DNA of 64,000 bases from Elusimicrobiota bacterium (GCA_016205025.1 JACQJO010000018.1:25017-89016); one strand, 5' to 3'. Positions 1-8,976 are shown, numbered from the stretch's first letter. A program made the numbers and translations. The notes: a model not told the origin generated them from the letters alone.

Positions 1-15
1 TGAAAAATCCGCCCG

Positions 16-1572
16 GTGAGCGCGGCAAGATCGGCCAGGATTTTCATTTTGGGCTTCCTGCTGGCTTTGGCCGGCTATGTGACCAACCAGAAAATTGAGC
101 TGACCACGGCGGATTTGGGCCGCCATCTTAAAAACGGCGAGATTTTTTTCAACGAAGGGATCATTCCTCAAACAAATTTTTATTCTTACACGCATCCCGA
201 TCACCCCGTCGTCAATCATCATTGGGGAGCCGGCGCAATTTTTTATTTAGTTCGGCAAGCGGCCGGATTCGGCGGGTTGTCCCTTTTTTTTATGGCGGCC
301 AGTTTGGCCGCTTTTTTATTGGTTTTTGATCTGGCCGCGCGCTCATCATGTTTTGAGGCGGCGGCGGTTTTGTCTATGGTCACCTTGCCCCTGTTAGGCA
401 GCCGCAGTGAGATCAGGCCGGAGGTTTTAAGCTGCCTTTTTATCGCTTTTTTTCTCTGGGTTTTGTGGGATTTGCGGAATTTTCGGCGCTGGCGTTGGGT
501 TTTGCCGGTGGTCCAGGCGGCTTGGGTTAATACCCACATCTATTTTTTCTTCGGACCTTGCCTGATCGGACTTTTTTTATTGGACCGCCTGGTTGGCCGG
601 CAGGGCAACTGGCGCCAGGATGTCAAACATCTCGGCCAGGCCATATTTTTGTGCGCCGCGGCCGCCATGATCAACCCGGCCGGCCCCAGGGGGGTCCTTT
701 ATCCTTTGTTAATTTTTCGGAGCTATGAATACCGTTTGTTTGAAAACCAATCCGTCTCTTTTTTGGAACGCCTTAATATCAACTATTCTCCCATCGCCAA
801 CTTTAAAATAGCCTTGGGAATTCTGGCGGTTAGCTGGGTTATTTGGTTTGTCAAGACCAAGAGATTGGCCGCCGGCCGGATTATTTTGAGTTTGGCGGCC
901 GGGTTACTGGCCTGGACCGCCGTTCGCAATTTGGCGCTATTTGGGCACTTGAGCCTTCCGTTGATGGCCGCTAATTTTGGGTTATTTTTTCCGAGAGCCG
1001 GCCAGGATAAAAGCCGATGGGGCGAATCCTGGCGGTTTAATCGCCTGGCCCCGGCCTGTTTTTTGGCCGGAATTTTTTTATTAACCATGAGCCGGTTTAA
1101 TCCCGAGCCGTTTCGTTTCGCCAAAAAAGGGCTTGGTCTGCAACCCGGGACCCAAAACGCGGCCGGGTTTTTTGTGCGGGAGAATATCCAAGGGCCGGTT
1201 TTTAATAATTACGACATCGGCGGCTACCTGATTTATTATCTTTATCCCGGCCGGCGCGTTTTTGTGGACAATAGGCCGGAGGCTTACCCCGGGTCTTTTT
1301 TTAAGGATGTCTATGTTCCCATGCAGGAACATGACGAGGCGTGGAACCAGGCGGATGCGCGCTATAATTTCAACGCTATATTTTTTTACCGGCACGATCT
1401 GACGCCCTGGGGGCAGAATTTTTTGATTCAAAGGATTCGCGATCCCCGCTGGGCGCCCGTTTTCGTTGACGAGGAGCGCATTGTTTTTCTTAGAAGGAAC
1501 GGACCCAATCGTAAAACAATCGAACAATTCGAGCTTCCCCGCGAGATGTTTTCAATTAAGAGGCAAGGTTAA
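16..1572 (+). CDS. Polytopic membrane protein, GT-C glycosyltransferase-like
   Basis: 518 aa, GTG start; an in-frame TGA at bases 1-3 means it cannot extend further upstream. The N-terminus is a membrane segment, followed by a loop with DLGRHLKNG and TNFYSYTHPDHPVVNHHWG. This resembles the first periplasmic loop of GT-C type integral membrane glycosyltransferases (pattern D-x-W-x-H-x-x-x-G ... FSYT ... W-x-x-H-x-W). About ten hydrophobic segments follow, then a soluble C-terminal domain from about residue 370 with NNYDIGGYLIYYLYPGRRVFVDNR. A role in lipid-linked sugar transfer to envelope glycans or proteins is inferred from this architecture only. The ABC ATPase begins 6 nt downstream. Confidence 0.6.
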   Translation: MSAARSARIFILGFLLALAGYVTNQKIELTTADLGRHLKNGEIFFNEGIIPQTNFYSYTHPDHPVVNHHWGAGAIFYLVRQAAGFGGLSLFFMAASLAAFLLVFDLAARSSCFEAAAVLSMVTLPLLGSRSEIRPEVLSCLFIAFFLWVLWDLRNFRRWRWVLPVVQAAWVNTHIYFFFGPCLIGLFLLDRLVGRQGNWRQDVKHLGQAIFLCAAAAMINPAGPRGVLYPLLIFRSYEYRLFENQSVSFLERLNINYSPIANFKIALGILAVSWVIWFVKTKRLAAGRIILSLAAGLLAWTAVRNLALFGHLSLPLMAANFGLFFPRAGQDKSRWGESWRFNRLAPACFLAGIFLLTMSRFNPEPFRFAKKGLGLQPGTQNAAGFFVRENIQGPVFNNYDIGGYLIYYLYPGRRVFVDNRPEAYPGSFFKDVYVPMQEHDEAWNQADARYNFNAIFFYRHDLTPWGQNFLIQRIRDPRWAPVFVDEERIVFLRRNGPNRKTIEQFELPREMFSIKRQG

Positions 1573-1578
1573 TTTGGC

Positions 1579-2391
1579 GTGTCTTTAGAATTAAAAAACG
1601 TTTCCTACCGCTACGACGGATTCGCGGCGGCCAGCCGCGTGACGCTTTCGGTCCAAGAGGGGGAATTTTTGGCGGTTTTAGGCCCATCGGGCTGCGGCAA
1701 AACCACGCTTCTTAAAATCATCGCCGGCCTGATCGCTCCGCAAGAAGGAAAAGTTTTTTGGCGCAATAACGACATAACGAAAGCGGCGCCGCAGGACCGT
1801 GATTTCAGCTTGGTTTTTCAAAATTACGCTCTTTTGCCTCATTTAACCGTATTCGATAACGTCGCTTTTCCGCTGGCGGCCAAGCGCTACCGCCGGGAGC
1901 GCTCCGTGGCGCAAAAATTGCGCCGGCTTTGGATCAAACCCTCGCAAAGCCTGGATCAGGAGGAGTCGCGCCAGGTTTACGCCGCTTTAAAATTAACGCG
2001 TCTGGAAGGCTATGGACTGCGCGCGGTCGGTTCCCTTTCCGGCGGTGAGGCCCAGCGCGTGGCGTTGGCGCGATCCTTGGTGACCAAGCCCACGGTCTTA
2101 TTGATGGATGAGCCCTTGGCCAATCTTGACCGCCAGCTTAAAATTCAGCTTCGCGAGGAATTGAAACGAATTCATCGAGAGCTGGGAATTACTTTTATCT
2201 ACGTTACTCACGACCAGGAGGAGGCGGTTGTCTTGGCTCAAAAGATTGCGCTTTTTAATAAGGGCGTCCTGGTTCAAACCGGCGTTCCCGGCGAGCTTCT
2301 CCGGCGCCCCGCTACCGAGTGGGCGGGTCAATTTTTTAACGCCAACAACATTGTCAATCCGCAGGTTTTGCGGATTTTGCCTAACCAATGA
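1579..2391 (+). CDS. ABC transporter ATP-binding protein, Fbp/Pot-like
   Basis: 270 aa, GTG start. It has all the nucleotide-binding motifs: Walker A GPSGCGKTT, Q-loop FQNYALLP, signature LSGGEAQRVALA, Walker B VLLMDEPLANLD and H-loop THD. It most resembles ATPases of Fe(III), spermidine/putrescine, thiamine or sulfate importers (FbpC/PotA/ThiQ/CysA). Those usually carry a C-terminal TOBE domain of about 100 residues; this protein stops after the ATPase core, as ThiQ does. Its stop overlaps the permease start in an ATGA, so the two are probably translationally coupled and assemble as one transporter. No periplasmic binding protein is encoded nearby, so the substrate is open. Confidence 0.85.
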   Translation: MSLELKNVSYRYDGFAAASRVTLSVQEGEFLAVLGPSGCGKTTLLKIIAGLIAPQEGKVFWRNNDITKAAPQDRDFSLVFQNYALLPHLTVFDNVAFPLAAKRYRRERSVAQKLRRLWIKPSQSLDQEESRQVYAALKLTRLEGYGLRAVGSLSGGEAQRVALARSLVTKPTVLLMDEPLANLDRQLKIQLREELKRIHRELGITFIYVTHDQEEAVVLAQKIALFNKGVLVQTGVPGELLRRPATEWAGQFFNANNIVNPQVLRILPNQ

Positions 2392-4082
2392 CCCGGTCGC
2401 TAGTCCGGGGAGTTCTTTGTCTGTTTTTTCTTCTTTTTGTCGCGGCGCCCATGACGAACCTGGCGTTAACCGTTTTCATGCCGAAGCCGCCGCCAATTTT
2501 AGATCACGTCGCCCGGCTCGATCTGACGAGCTTGGTTGAGGAGGCCGCCGAAAAAGGGTCCTTTCGGGCCCTTCGCGATTTAGGGCAAATCCGCCGCTAC
2601 CGCCGGGCCGCGGTCAACACGCTTTGGCTCTCTTTTTTGGTGGCGACCCTCTGTTGCGTTTTAGCTCTTCCCTTGAGCCTGGGTTTCGCCCGCCGGCTTT
2701 TGTCCTCTCGAAGCCCGGTCGGCACCGTTGTGCTGATGCCGCTGGCGCTTCATAGCTATCTTTTCGCGTTTTCGATTATTTTGATTTTCGGCAAACAGGG
2801 CCTTTGCGAAAGATTTTTAGGGTTTTCTCCCGTTGATCCCTTTTCGGTGACCGGACTGGTGATAACGCAGACGGTGGCTTTTTTGCCGCTGGCGATCTTG
2901 GCCCAAGCGCCCTCATTGGCGCTTTACAGTTCCGGTTGGACAGCGGTGTCTCGGACGATGGGAGCGCCTTGGAGTTTTTATTTAAGGCATATTTGGCTGC
3001 CTCTAAATCTGCGCGGAATTTTAGCGGGTTGGCTGCTGGTCGCCATTCGAAGCGCTTCGGACTTTGTCAGCCCGATGCTGTTGACTTCGACGCGATTCCG
3101 GCTTTTGGTTTTAGAGGCCTGGAGAGATTTGGCGGGATCGAACTGGTGGCCGGGTGCCGCGGCGCTGTCCATGGAAATCTTGGTGATTTGTGGTTTTTTT
3201 ATGTTGATCGAACGAACTCTTTCGGGTCGGGCGTACGCCCAAATTGATGCGGGCGATCCCGGAAATCTGGAGGCCGGGAGCCGCCGGGGGACATGGCTCT
3301 TACGCGCTTACACCGCTTTAATGATGGCCCTGCCGTTTTTCTGCATGCTCACAATCATCGGGTTTTCCGTCGGCGGCTTAAGCAATACCGGTTTTTCTTT
3401 CGCTCACTATCAGGAGGTGGCCGATGATTTGTTTAAGGGTTTGACGGTTAGTTTGACCTTAGGCGCCGCAGTGACCGGATTTTGCCTTTTGGCGGCCTTG
3501 GCCATTGCGCCCGTGGACTCCCGGCGGGCGGGGCCCGCCAAGCGCTGGGTTCTTTTTTGGGCCCAAGCCGCCTTTGCGATTCCTTCCACCATTTATGCCA
3601 TTGGGCTCGTCAGCGTATTTAATCGGCCGCCGCTCTTTCTACATTTTACCCCGGCGCTGCTGATCGCGGCGCTCGCGGCCACGCGCATGAATTACGCTTT
3701 GAATATTATGGGCGCGTCATGGGACGCGTTGGGCAGTGATTGGAACGATCGCGCTTCGGCCTCGGGCGCGTCCGCGCTGTTCGCGTTTCGCTGGGCCACC
3801 TTTCCTTTCTTAAGAGGAGCCATGGCATCGGGAGCCGCTTTGATTTTTATTTCGGCTCTTCAGGACGTGGCGATCTCGATTTTGATCGCGCCGCCTCGTT
3901 TTTACCCGCTTTCTTTGGTGATGACCAGAAACATCGCGGATGGTTTATTTGGGACCGCCAGCGCTCTGGCTGTTTCCTTAATGCTGGTTTTAACGGTTCC
4001 TCTTTTTTTAAGTCTCAATCTTTTAAGCAGCGCGGGTTTATTTGAGCGCGGTCACCACGATCAAAGACACCCAGCCGGCTAA
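2388..4082 (+). CDS. ABC transporter permease, duplicated FbpB/ThiP-like
   Basis: 564 aa with about 12 predicted membrane helices in two homologous halves (about 1-290 and 300-564). Each half carries an EAA-like cytoplasmic loop: near residues 185-205 (SRTMGAPWSFYLRHIWLP) and near 450-470 (RASASGASALFAFRWATFP). Fused double permeases of this kind are typical of Fe(III) (FbpB), thiamine (ThiP) and similar importers, where one polypeptide replaces a permease dimer. The ATG overlaps the ATPase stop. Its 3' end overlaps the convergent minus-strand gene by 45 nt. Iron or thiamine import are both possible. Confidence 0.8.
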   Translation: MTRSLVRGVLCLFFLLFVAAPMTNLALTVFMPKPPPILDHVARLDLTSLVEEAAEKGSFRALRDLGQIRRYRRAAVNTLWLSFLVATLCCVLALPLSLGFARRLLSSRSPVGTVVLMPLALHSYLFAFSIILIFGKQGLCERFLGFSPVDPFSVTGLVITQTVAFLPLAILAQAPSLALYSSGWTAVSRTMGAPWSFYLRHIWLPLNLRGILAGWLLVAIRSASDFVSPMLLTSTRFRLLVLEAWRDLAGSNWWPGAAALSMEILVICGFFMLIERTLSGRAYAQIDAGDPGNLEAGSRRGTWLLRAYTALMMALPFFCMLTIIGFSVGGLSNTGFSFAHYQEVADDLFKGLTVSLTLGAAVTGFCLLAALAIAPVDSRRAGPAKRWVLFWAQAAFAIPSTIYAIGLVSVFNRPPLFLHFTPALLIAALAATRMNYALNIMGASWDALGSDWNDRASASGASALFAFRWATFPFLRGAMASGAALIFISALQDVAISILIAPPRFYPLSLVMTRNIADGLFGTASALAVSLMLVLTVPLFLSLNLLSSAGLFERGHHDQRHPAG

Positions 4083-5132
4083 ATCAACGAACAGCCAGGC
4101 TAGAAAAACGAAATCAAGAAATATAAAGAACATGGTGGAGAGATGCTCGCCCAGGTGGGCGTAAATAGAGTCGATCGTTTCCATGCGCCGCATGGTTATT
4201 TTGGAAAGGTCCCCCGTGTCGAAAGCTGTTAAGATTTCTTTATGCACGCTTTTTAAGTGCCAATCGGACTCAATGTGCGAGGATTGGACATGAACCGCGT
4301 TTAAGCTCTCCACTAAAGCCGCCTTGGCCTTGGCGAACGTGCGCTGTTCGCGCGAAACAAGCTGGTAGGCGGCAGGCATTTTCCAGAAGCGGTAATAGTG
4401 CGGCTGATTTTCCAGAACCCTTTGCACGGTCAAAAGCGATTTCTCAAGAAGAACGCCGGCCGCCCGGACGTTGAAATACTGGGCCAAGGAAAGCGAAACT
4501 AGCTCGCGCAGGGTTTCCTCTTCTTGGGAGTGGATAAATGCGCCGAAACGGTTAATCAAGATGATTTCTTCGTCGTAGTAACCGATATTTTTAAGCGCCT
4601 CTCTTTGCAGGGCGTAATCAGACAGCCGCGCGTAGGAGGGGTCCCCAGTCACCATGCCGAAAAGGGTTTTGCGGTATTTTTTTAAATAAGCATCAGCGCC
4701 CAAATCGTCTTGCCAGGCGACGGTGAATAAATTAAAGACCTCTCCGTCGGATTCCACGCGCTGGGCGTTGGCGCTTCGAGCGTAAAGGCGCGCTCGGGCC
4801 AGGGCCAAATTGACTTGGCTTTGAAAAAAAACAGTTAAGGCATAGCGGCCCACGTGAATTCTATCGGAAGCGATGGCGAGTTCGGAGGCGCGCTCTAAAT
4901 TATCATTAAGGTTGAAGGACAGCTCCAGCATCCCGATCCCAAAGGGATAGATGTAGCCCAGGAGCTCGCTTTCCCCCAGGCTTTTTCCTTTGAAGAGGAT
5001 TTCACCCGGATGCTGGCGCGTAACCTCTTTGCTGTAGCGGATTTCTTTTAAATCAAGCTCCATGCCGAGATCGAAAGGGTAGAGACAGCGCACGCGCACG
5101 GGCAGGATGGGATCGTTCACAACCGATTTCAT
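4038..5132 (-). CDS. Hypothetical C-terminally anchored protein
   Basis: 364 aa, family not recognised. The bulk is soluble and predicted mainly helical. Residues about 325-360 form a hydrophobic hairpin or single anchor (MFFIFLDFVFLAWLFVDLAGW), so it is probably a tail-anchored inner-membrane protein facing the cytoplasm; there is no signal peptide. The N-terminal part (about 10-110) looks beta-rich, with FDLGMELDL and FGIGMLELSF. It is the last gene of a minus-strand set; its ATG overlaps the stop of the upstream lipoprotein gene in an ATGA, suggesting coupled translation and a shared envelope role. A distant relation to DUF155/Rmd1 proteins crossed my mind but I cannot support it. Confidence 0.6.
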   Translation of the reverse strand: MKSVVNDPILPVRVRCLYPFDLGMELDLKEIRYSKEVTRQHPGEILFKGKSLGESELLGYIYPFGIGMLELSFNLNDNLERASELAIASDRIHVGRYALTVFFQSQVNLALARARLYARSANAQRVESDGEVFNLFTVAWQDDLGADAYLKKYRKTLFGMVTGDPSYARLSDYALQREALKNIGYYDEEIILINRFGAFIHSQEEETLRELVSLSLAQYFNVRAAGVLLEKSLLTVQRVLENQPHYYRFWKMPAAYQLVSREQRTFAKAKAALVESLNAVHVQSSHIESDWHLKSVHKEILTAFDTGDLSKITMRRMETIDSIYAHLGEHLSTMFFIFLDFVFLAWLFVDLAGWVSLIVVTALK

Positions 5133-5923
5133 AAAGGAAGTTCGAAAAGCTTAAACATTCCTGTTTTTTGTTCGGACTGCGCCAGAACGGCCATGCGTCC
5201 ATCGCCCAAGCGCGCCATGGCAACCGGCCGGAAAGTTTGGTTGGACCAAGGAGTTTTGGTCATGGCTTTTGGTTCTAGGATATTATTGATAATAGCGTAA
5301 TCATTTTCTTCCTTGATTAAAGCCTGGAATTTCCCTTGACCGCAAGACAAGGCGACGGCGGCGCCTGCGGTTTGATCAAGGAAGGCAACGGAGCGCCTGG
5401 AACGCTCGGGCATTTCAATAAGTTCGGCGCCGCCCAAAAGAAAGGATGGGAAAATTTTACCCTCATTGGTAAGCCAAAGATAGATTCCGTCCCAACACAT
5501 GGAACTTCCCGGTTTTCTTTCAAATTGATGAGCGAGCGCTTTGGGGTTGGTGCCGGGTTGCCAGAGATGTAGTTTGCCGTCGTTGGTTTCAATGATCAGT
5601 TTTTCTTTAGCTATAGCCACGACCTGGATAGGTCGCGCTCGGCCAAGTTTTAAAAGGTCCGTTTGGCCGTTGGGATCGATTTTTAGAACAGCGTTGCCGG
5701 TCCAATCGGCCACATAAAAATTTTGGCTGTCATAAGCCAGGCTGGAGGGCTCGCTTAAAGCGCGCGGGGGGATATCCGGCAGGCGCGCGGCGGCGGCTTG
5801 TTTTTTAGTACAGCTAATTAGCGAAGTAGACAGTAGACAGTAGACAGTAGACAGGTAAAATAGAAGAGGTAAAATTCCTTTTATTTTCCTGTATCCCGTA
5901 TCCTGTATCCCGTATCCTTGCAT
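5129..5923 (-). CDS. Lipoprotein with propeller-like repeats; repeat-built signal peptide
   Basis: 264 aa. The N-terminus reads MQGYGIQDTGYRK, then a hydrophobic core with LLFYLSTVYCLLSTS and a lipobox-like LISC, so an exported lipoprotein is likely. The mature part has short blade-like repeats (FYVADWTGNAVLKIDPNGQ; KLIIETNDGKLHLWQPG), typical of NHL/SMP-30-like beta-propellers; this assignment is from pattern only. The first 13 residues and the hydrophobic core are both translated from four-unit heptamer arrays (see the repeat entry). It lies 2 nt after the PorV/LysM gene and overlaps the next gene by 4 nt. Confidence 0.65.
   Translation of the reverse strand: MQGYGIQDTGYRKIKGILPLLFYLSTVYCLLSTSLISCTKKQAAAARLPDIPPRALSEPSSLAYDSQNFYVADWTGNAVLKIDPNGQTDLLKLGRARPIQVVAIAKEKLIIETNDGKLHLWQPGTNPKALAHQFERKPGSSMCWDGIYLWLTNEGKIFPSFLLGGAELIEMPERSRRSVAFLDQTAGAAVALSCGQGKFQALIKEENDYAIINNILEPKAMTKTPWSNQTFRPVAMARLGDGRMAVLAQSEQKTGMFKLFELPL
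5826..5918. repeat. Paired four-unit heptamer arrays at a gene start
   Basis: Two tandem arrays flank a 37-nt spacer. The first (5826-5853) is exactly four copies of GTAGACA. The second (5891-5918) is four units alternating GTATCCC and GTATCCT. On the minus strand the second array follows the ATG directly and encodes the polar N-region; the first encodes the hydrophobic signal-peptide core and lipobox approach. The arms are only partly complementary here (shared CCTGT blocks), unlike most other loci in this window. Confidence 0.9.
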
Positions 5924-5925
5924 TA

Positions 5926-7278
5926 TTATGGTTTTGGTATCGTCAGCACTTCTCCCACTGTGGGCAGGCCGCGCGCGATTTTTTCGGAATTGGTTTTATA
6001 AATCAATTCCCACAATTCCGGATCGCCGTAATACTGGATCGCTATTTTTCGCAACGTGTCGCCCGCTTCAACCCGGTGATGTTTGGGCCATTGCGGCTTG
6101 GGGGGCTTCCTGGAGTCAGGATCATCAGTTTTTTCGCTCTTGGGCCGCCCGGCCTCGGCCTTACGCAGTTCTTCGGCCGCCACATCTTCGCGGCGGCGTT
6201 GCTCCATGACGCGTATTTCTTGGCGCAGGACCTTAAGGTTAATCTCGGCATCGCCCAGGTCTTTTTGAGTCTTGCGTTTTTGTTCTTCCAAGCCCGTGAT
6301 GTCTCGCGTTAAGTTTTGGGCTTCGGTCGCGGCGCGCCCCACGATCATTTCGTAATAACGCTTACCCCCGAACGTGTAGCCGATGCTGACTAAAACCGCT
6401 CCTTCCCTGCGGTGCAGCCCTTCATGAGGTAGATGTAAGCCGAAGTCAACAATGAGGGGCAGGATATTAAATCCCATACCCAAAGCCACGGTTTTGAGCT
6501 CACCCAGCCGCGCGCCGCGCCCGCCGCGGATTTGGACCAGTCCTTGGTATAGCTCGATTTCAGCGGCTGGAAAAAAGGTGGAAAATCCAGAACGGGTCCG
6601 CCAGTCCACCATCAAAGAAAGGATTCCGAATTTTTTCATAACACCCAGGTTGAGAAAGGGGCCTTTTAAATCGAGGTTCGCTGAATCAAGGCCCGTCAAG
6701 CTGGCCCCGATCTGCGTTTTATATTCCGGAACGATCAATAGGCCGCCCGCGTCGAGACCGGCGCCGGCTTTGCCGTCGAATTTGGCTGAAGGATTTGTTC
6801 GTTTTCTTAAGCTTAAAGCCCGGAAGGTGGCGCCCAGAAAAAATCGGTGATCTTGGGTAATGAGACCGGGGAAACCTAGCGTCTGGCGCGACCAGGAGAG
6901 GTTGAACCGGTCCAGGTGTTTATTTTTGAGCCGAGTGCCTTCCCATCCCCCGGCCGCGGTCACCCCGCCGTCAAGGGGCCGGGCGTAGCCGAAATGGTAG
7001 TTGGAAAGAGGCAGGCTGTAGTAATGTCCGAATCCGGAATAAATGCCGGGAACCTGAACGCGGGCCAAGCCAGCCGGGTTGATATGCAGGCTTTGGTGGC
7101 CGTCCGCTAAAGCGGCGTAAGAACCTCCCAATCCCCCGATGTGGCCGCCGGCGATGATGTCTTCGTCTTCAAGGGCAAGAGAGGAGCGAGGAGAGAGGAG
7201 CGAGGCGACGAAAAAGGAAAGAAGAAAATATAAAAATTTCTTTAAAGGACGCCTCTCGCCTCTCGCCTCTCGCCTCAC
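5926..7278 (-). CDS. Outer-membrane PorV/UPF0164-like barrel with C-terminal LysM
   Basis: 450 aa, GTG start at 7278, the only start giving a complete signal peptide (MRREARGERR, then KKFLYFLLSFFVASLLS, ending SSLALE). Residues about 40-300 have the pattern of a FadL/PorV-type barrel: GGLGGSYAALADGHQSLHINPAGLA is cut short here as GGLGGSYAALADG, then NPAGLA. Residues about 320-375 are a charged coiled coil. The last 50 residues form a LysM domain (HRVEAGDTLRKIAIQYYGDP). This suits a barrel tethered to peptidoglycan. The start codon and N-region lie inside a heptamer array. Confidence 0.7.
   Translation of the reverse strand: MRREARGERRPLKKFLYFLLSFFVASLLSPRSSLALEDEDIIAGGHIGGLGGSYAALADGHQSLHINPAGLARVQVPGIYSGFGHYYSLPLSNYHFGYARPLDGGVTAAGGWEGTRLKNKHLDRFNLSWSRQTLGFPGLITQDHRFFLGATFRALSLRKRTNPSAKFDGKAGAGLDAGGLLIVPEYKTQIGASLTGLDSANLDLKGPFLNLGVMKKFGILSLMVDWRTRSGFSTFFPAAEIELYQGLVQIRGGRGARLGELKTVALGMGFNILPLIVDFGLHLPHEGLHRREGAVLVSIGYTFGGKRYYEMIVGRAATEAQNLTRDITGLEEQKRKTQKDLGDAEINLKVLRQEIRVMEQRRREDVAAEELRKAEAGRPKSEKTDDPDSRKPPKPQWPKHHRVEAGDTLRKIAIQYYGDPELWELIYKTNSEKIARGLPTVGEVLTIPKP
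7179..7278. repeat. Inverted four-unit heptamer arrays
   Basis: Arm 1 (7179-7206) is four purine-rich units, GAGAGGA GCGAGGA repeated with one change. Arm 2 (7251-7278) is three copies of GCCTCTC plus GCCTCAC. The arms are purine-rich and pyrimidine-rich respectively and imperfectly complementary. On the minus strand arm 2 contains the GTG start of the PorV-like gene and encodes MRREARGERR; arm 1 encodes the end of the signal peptide. Confidence 0.88.
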
Positions 7279-7283
7279 CTTGT

Positions 7284-8222
7284 CTATTTTAGGTTTTGTT
7301 CAAAGAACCTGGCCACCTTGCCTTTAACCCAGAACATATGCAGGATGGCGGTGTAATGGCCGCTGGGCAGTTTTAAAACTCTGGCATGAGGGATAGCGCG
7401 GCGCAGTTTGCGGCGGGAACCCTTGGGGATGACCGGGTCCCAGACGCCTTCAACCAGGAAAACCGGCCGGCCAGCCCAGAGTTTTTCGGGCGATTGATCG
7501 CGCGCGATCCGGTCAAGGTCGAATTCTTTTAAAAAGCCGTCAATTCGCTTGCGGCCGATTTTTATTTTTGAAGCGATTTTTTTGGTTTCCCTGCCTTCCA
7601 TGAGAATCGTGGCGGGGTCGGCTCCGGCCAGAAGAAAAGCGCCCGCTTTAAACCGGGAATCGCGGGACATGGCCACCGAACCTAAAATGCCGCCAAGGCT
7701 GGTGCCCCAGATGCCGAATTTGGGCCGCCATCCTTTTTGAAGTTTTTCCGCGCCGCCGCGCTCGATCCAGTCCGCGAATGTTGAAAGATCAATTAAAGCC
7801 TGTTCAAAATTGAGAGCCAGCTTTTCAGGATCGCGTTCCAGAAACAACATTCCGCTGGGTAACTCCAGAAAATAACGCCGTTCAAATTGCTGCGGGAAGG
7901 GCACAATGGCGGCCGCGATGCCGTATTGATTGAGCGTTTTGGCGAACTGCTCCTCGATCCAGAGATTTTGGCCGCCTAAAATTGGCAAAACCAAAACCAA
8001 CGGCATTTGATTTATTTTTTCGTCATCCCGCCGCAGGGCGGGATCCAGGCCCTTTGCATCCCTTGCCCTTGTTTCCTGCGGCAAATAAACATAAATCCAC
8101 AGCTCTTTGACTGCTGGGTTGGTCCGGGCATCCACCGCCAGGTTGCGTTGATCGAGAACGACGCAGGCGGTTTTAGAGGAGGAATCGAGCCAATAGACGG
8201 ACGGATGCGTGGTCGAAGGCAA
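7284..8222 (-). CDS. Alpha/beta hydrolase, probably exported
   Basis: 312 aa from a TTG at 8222. It has the alpha/beta-hydrolase triad: nucleophile elbow GTSLGG, acid in EGVWDPVIP, histidine in LPSGHYTAI. The oxyanion region is probably VLPILGGQN. Reading upstream in the same frame gives LKTFLFSFVLCHLPS, a convincing signal-peptide core, but the only in-frame initiators before the TAA are non-standard (for example ATT), so the true start is uncertain. An in-frame REP-like hairpin encodes GLDPALRRDDE between two beta strands. Substrate unknown. It lies 5 nt upstream of the PorV/LysM gene. Confidence 0.65.
   Translation of the reverse strand: MPSTTHPSVYWLDSSSKTACVVLDQRNLAVDARTNPAVKELWIYVYLPQETRARDAKGLDPALRRDDEKINQMPLVLVLPILGGQNLWIEEQFAKTLNQYGIAAAIVPFPQQFERRYFLELPSGMLFLERDPEKLALNFEQALIDLSTFADWIERGGAEKLQKGWRPKFGIWGTSLGGILGSVAMSRDSRFKAGAFLLAGADPATILMEGRETKKIASKIKIGRKRIDGFLKEFDLDRIARDQSPEKLWAGRPVFLVEGVWDPVIPKGSRRKLRRAIPHARVLKLPSGHYTAILHMFWVKGKVARFFEQNLK
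8019..8052. repeat. REP-like palindrome inside a coding gene
   Basis: An 8-bp perfect stem (8025-8032 with 8037-8044, loop GCAG) flanked by CGTC and CCAGG. The layout CGTCATCCC ... GGGATCCAGG matches a hairpin family widespread in bacterial intergenic DNA. Here it lies in frame in the hydrolase gene and encodes the charged loop GLDPALRRDDE. A diverged copy lies at 9079-9113. Confidence 0.7.
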
Positions 8223-8329
8223 ATGGCAGAGGACAAATGAAAAAAGAAACGTTTTTAAGCTTAAGTTATTAATGTTCTTATATTATCAATTACTTCACTT
8301 TATCTATTAAGCGGGCAGTTCATGTGAGT

Positions 8330-8674
8330 TTAGGCGGGGATGCCGATGGATCGCTGGATCGCTTTTTCTATCTCCAGCATTTTGCTTTGACTGATTAAAC
8401 CGGCGAAGGGTCCGCGAATTAAGAAGGATTTAGGCAGCGTCGTTACTTGTTCGCATTTTGCTGTCGAGTCTTCTTTTAAACCCCCTTCCCCTCTGGACAG
8501 CCGCACATGCGTTGGCGCTGGACGGTTGGCGGTGGTAATGGGCACCACAAGGACATCATTGGCAAACTGGTTTCTGACGTCCATGGAAACGATCAAGGCC
8601 GGTCTATTTTTATCGTCGGAAGGTTGATTCGCAAAGCGAACCAGATAAATTTCTCCGCGATGGGGGAAATCCAC
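8330..8674 (-). CDS. MazF/PemK-family toxin
   Basis: About 114 aa from a GTG at 8674; an ATG at 8695 would add seven residues. I prefer the GTG because a strong GGGAGGAG lies about 11 nt upstream, whereas with the ATG start that motif would be inside the gene. PemK/MazF features: RGEIYLVRF at the N-terminus, RPALIVS, VVPITTANRP and a C-terminal helix. These are sequence-specific mRNA endoribonucleases neutralised by the partner encoded just upstream. The ATG-initiated form would overlap the antitoxin gene. Confidence 0.8.
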   Translation of the reverse strand: MDFPHRGEIYLVRFANQPSDDKNRPALIVSMDVRNQFANDVLVVPITTANRPAPTHVRLSRGEGGLKEDSTAKCEQVTTLPKSFLIRGPFAGLISQSKMLEIEKAIQRSIGIPA

Positions 8675-8679
8675 AAGAC

Positions 8680-8976
8680 TTAAGGCTCCTCCCAAAGGTT
8701 GCGCGCGGCGCGAGCGGCGTTTTTAGACCACTTTTCATTTTCCTGTTTTTCTTGTGGCGGCAGTGATTGGTAGTAGGCCCGCGTATCGCGGACCAGATTT
8801 TTTTTGGCCTGAAGATCGAGCCATTGGCTCAAGATGTTTTCAACCAGTTCACTGCGCGAGCGGATTTTGATGTCGGCCGCTATTTTGTCCAGATTTTTAA
8901 GAACCCCGGCCGCCACCGTAAGAGTTACCTTGGCTTTCTTGGAGCCGCCGTATTCATAAGTGTATTTATAATCCAT
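8680..8976 (-). CDS. Antitoxin of a MazEF/PemIK-type pair, RHH-like
   Basis: 98 aa. The N-terminal part reads KAKVTLTVAAGVLKNLDKIA, with a strand then helix consistent with a ribbon-helix-helix DNA-binding fold, followed by SRSELVENILSQWL. The C-terminus is charged and probably unstructured, as expected for a toxin-binding tail. It precedes the MazF-type toxin by a few bases, the usual autoregulated order. The AT-rich upstream region carries an inverted repeat at 8999-9015. Confidence 0.75.
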   Translation of the reverse strand: MDYKYTYEYGGSKKAKVTLTVAAGVLKNLDKIAADIKIRSRSELVENILSQWLDLQAKKNLVRDTRAYYQSLPPQEKQENEKWSKNAARAARNLWEEP

